6,550 nt of DNA from Hyphomicrobiales bacterium. Its GTDB lineage: Bacteria; Pseudomonadota; Alphaproteobacteria; Rhizobiales; JAUVMS01. Location: NCBI GenBank assembly GCA_030600135.1, contig JAUVMS010000196.1:1-6550 (forward strand), written 5' to 3'. Position numbers and translations under genes: made by a program. The notes below the pieces were generated by a model. That model worked only from the letters and a program-made list of their open reading frames with translations, was not told where the DNA came from and did no database searches. Shown here in pieces: positions 6,525 through 6,550 of the stretch; positions within the stretch are counted from its first letter, which is position 1, and the number at the start of each line of letters is the position of its first letter.

Positions 6525-6550
6525 CCTTTATTTCTCGGGTTCGTTTGGGC

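Larger units (their letters stand above)
6362..6550. other. Non-coding stretch after soxG, AT-rich towards the end
   Basis: I find no credible gene on either strand in these 189 bases. Composition changes clearly: in 6481-6550 I count 26 G or C out of 70, well below the GC-rich genes upstream. The stretch contains a T7 run (6506-6512), the palindrome GTATAC (6494-6499), a GATAAT hexamer (6501-6506) and two small inverted repeats (6370-6382 and 6513-6524). This looks like an operon end and perhaps the promoter region of the next gene, but no full promoter can be drawn: GATAAT has no acceptable -35 box at 16-18 bases. Confidence 0.4.

Noticed and set aside
6531..6550. CGGGTTCG resembling a tRNA T-arm
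   Set aside because: The matching 3' half of the arm and the rest of a cloverleaf are not visible, and the window ends here.

Overview
The window reads as one plus-strand catabolic block for methylated amines from a GC-rich proteobacterium. An alphaproteobacterium of rhizobial type is my best guess, from the protein style and the soxB-D-A-G gene order. The sequence alone does not fix the genus. I see no insertion sequence, phage gene, CRISPR array, tRNA or rRNA.

Layout. Positions 1-864 hold the C-terminal roughly 70% of a Rieske non-heme iron oxygenase alpha subunit, cut by the window edge inside the Rieske cluster motif. It is of the type that N-demethylates quaternary amines such as glycine betaine, stachydrine or carnitine. 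Positions 917-1162 hold a small helical, TPR-like protein that I cannot name. After a 101-base gap carrying a perfect 7-bp inverted repeat, positions 1264-6361 hold a complete heterotetrameric sarcosine oxidase operon: soxB (beta), soxD (delta), soxA (alpha) and soxG (gamma). These four genes are packed with a 10-base gap, a 4-base ATGA overlap and an 8-base overlap. Positions 6362-6550 are non-coding as far as I can tell, become AT-rich and probably mark the end of the transcription unit.

How the genes work together. The Rieske oxygenase would remove one N-methyl group from a quaternary ammonium compound as formaldehyde. After a further demethylation that is not encoded here, the SoxBDAG complex would oxidise sarcosine to glycine. 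It would pass the one-carbon unit to tetrahydrofolate as 5,10-methylene-THF and release hydrogen peroxide. The Rieske reductase partner, a dimethylglycine-oxidising enzyme and the usual folate genes (purU, folD, glyA) are not in the window, so the pathway is incomplete as seen. The SoxBDAG assignments rest on strong family motifs. The Rieske substrate is inference.

Nothing here is clearly a new system. The points most worth a second look are the unnamed 81-residue protein between the two enzymes, the hairpin that overlaps the soxB ribosome-binding region, and the substrate of the Rieske oxygenase.
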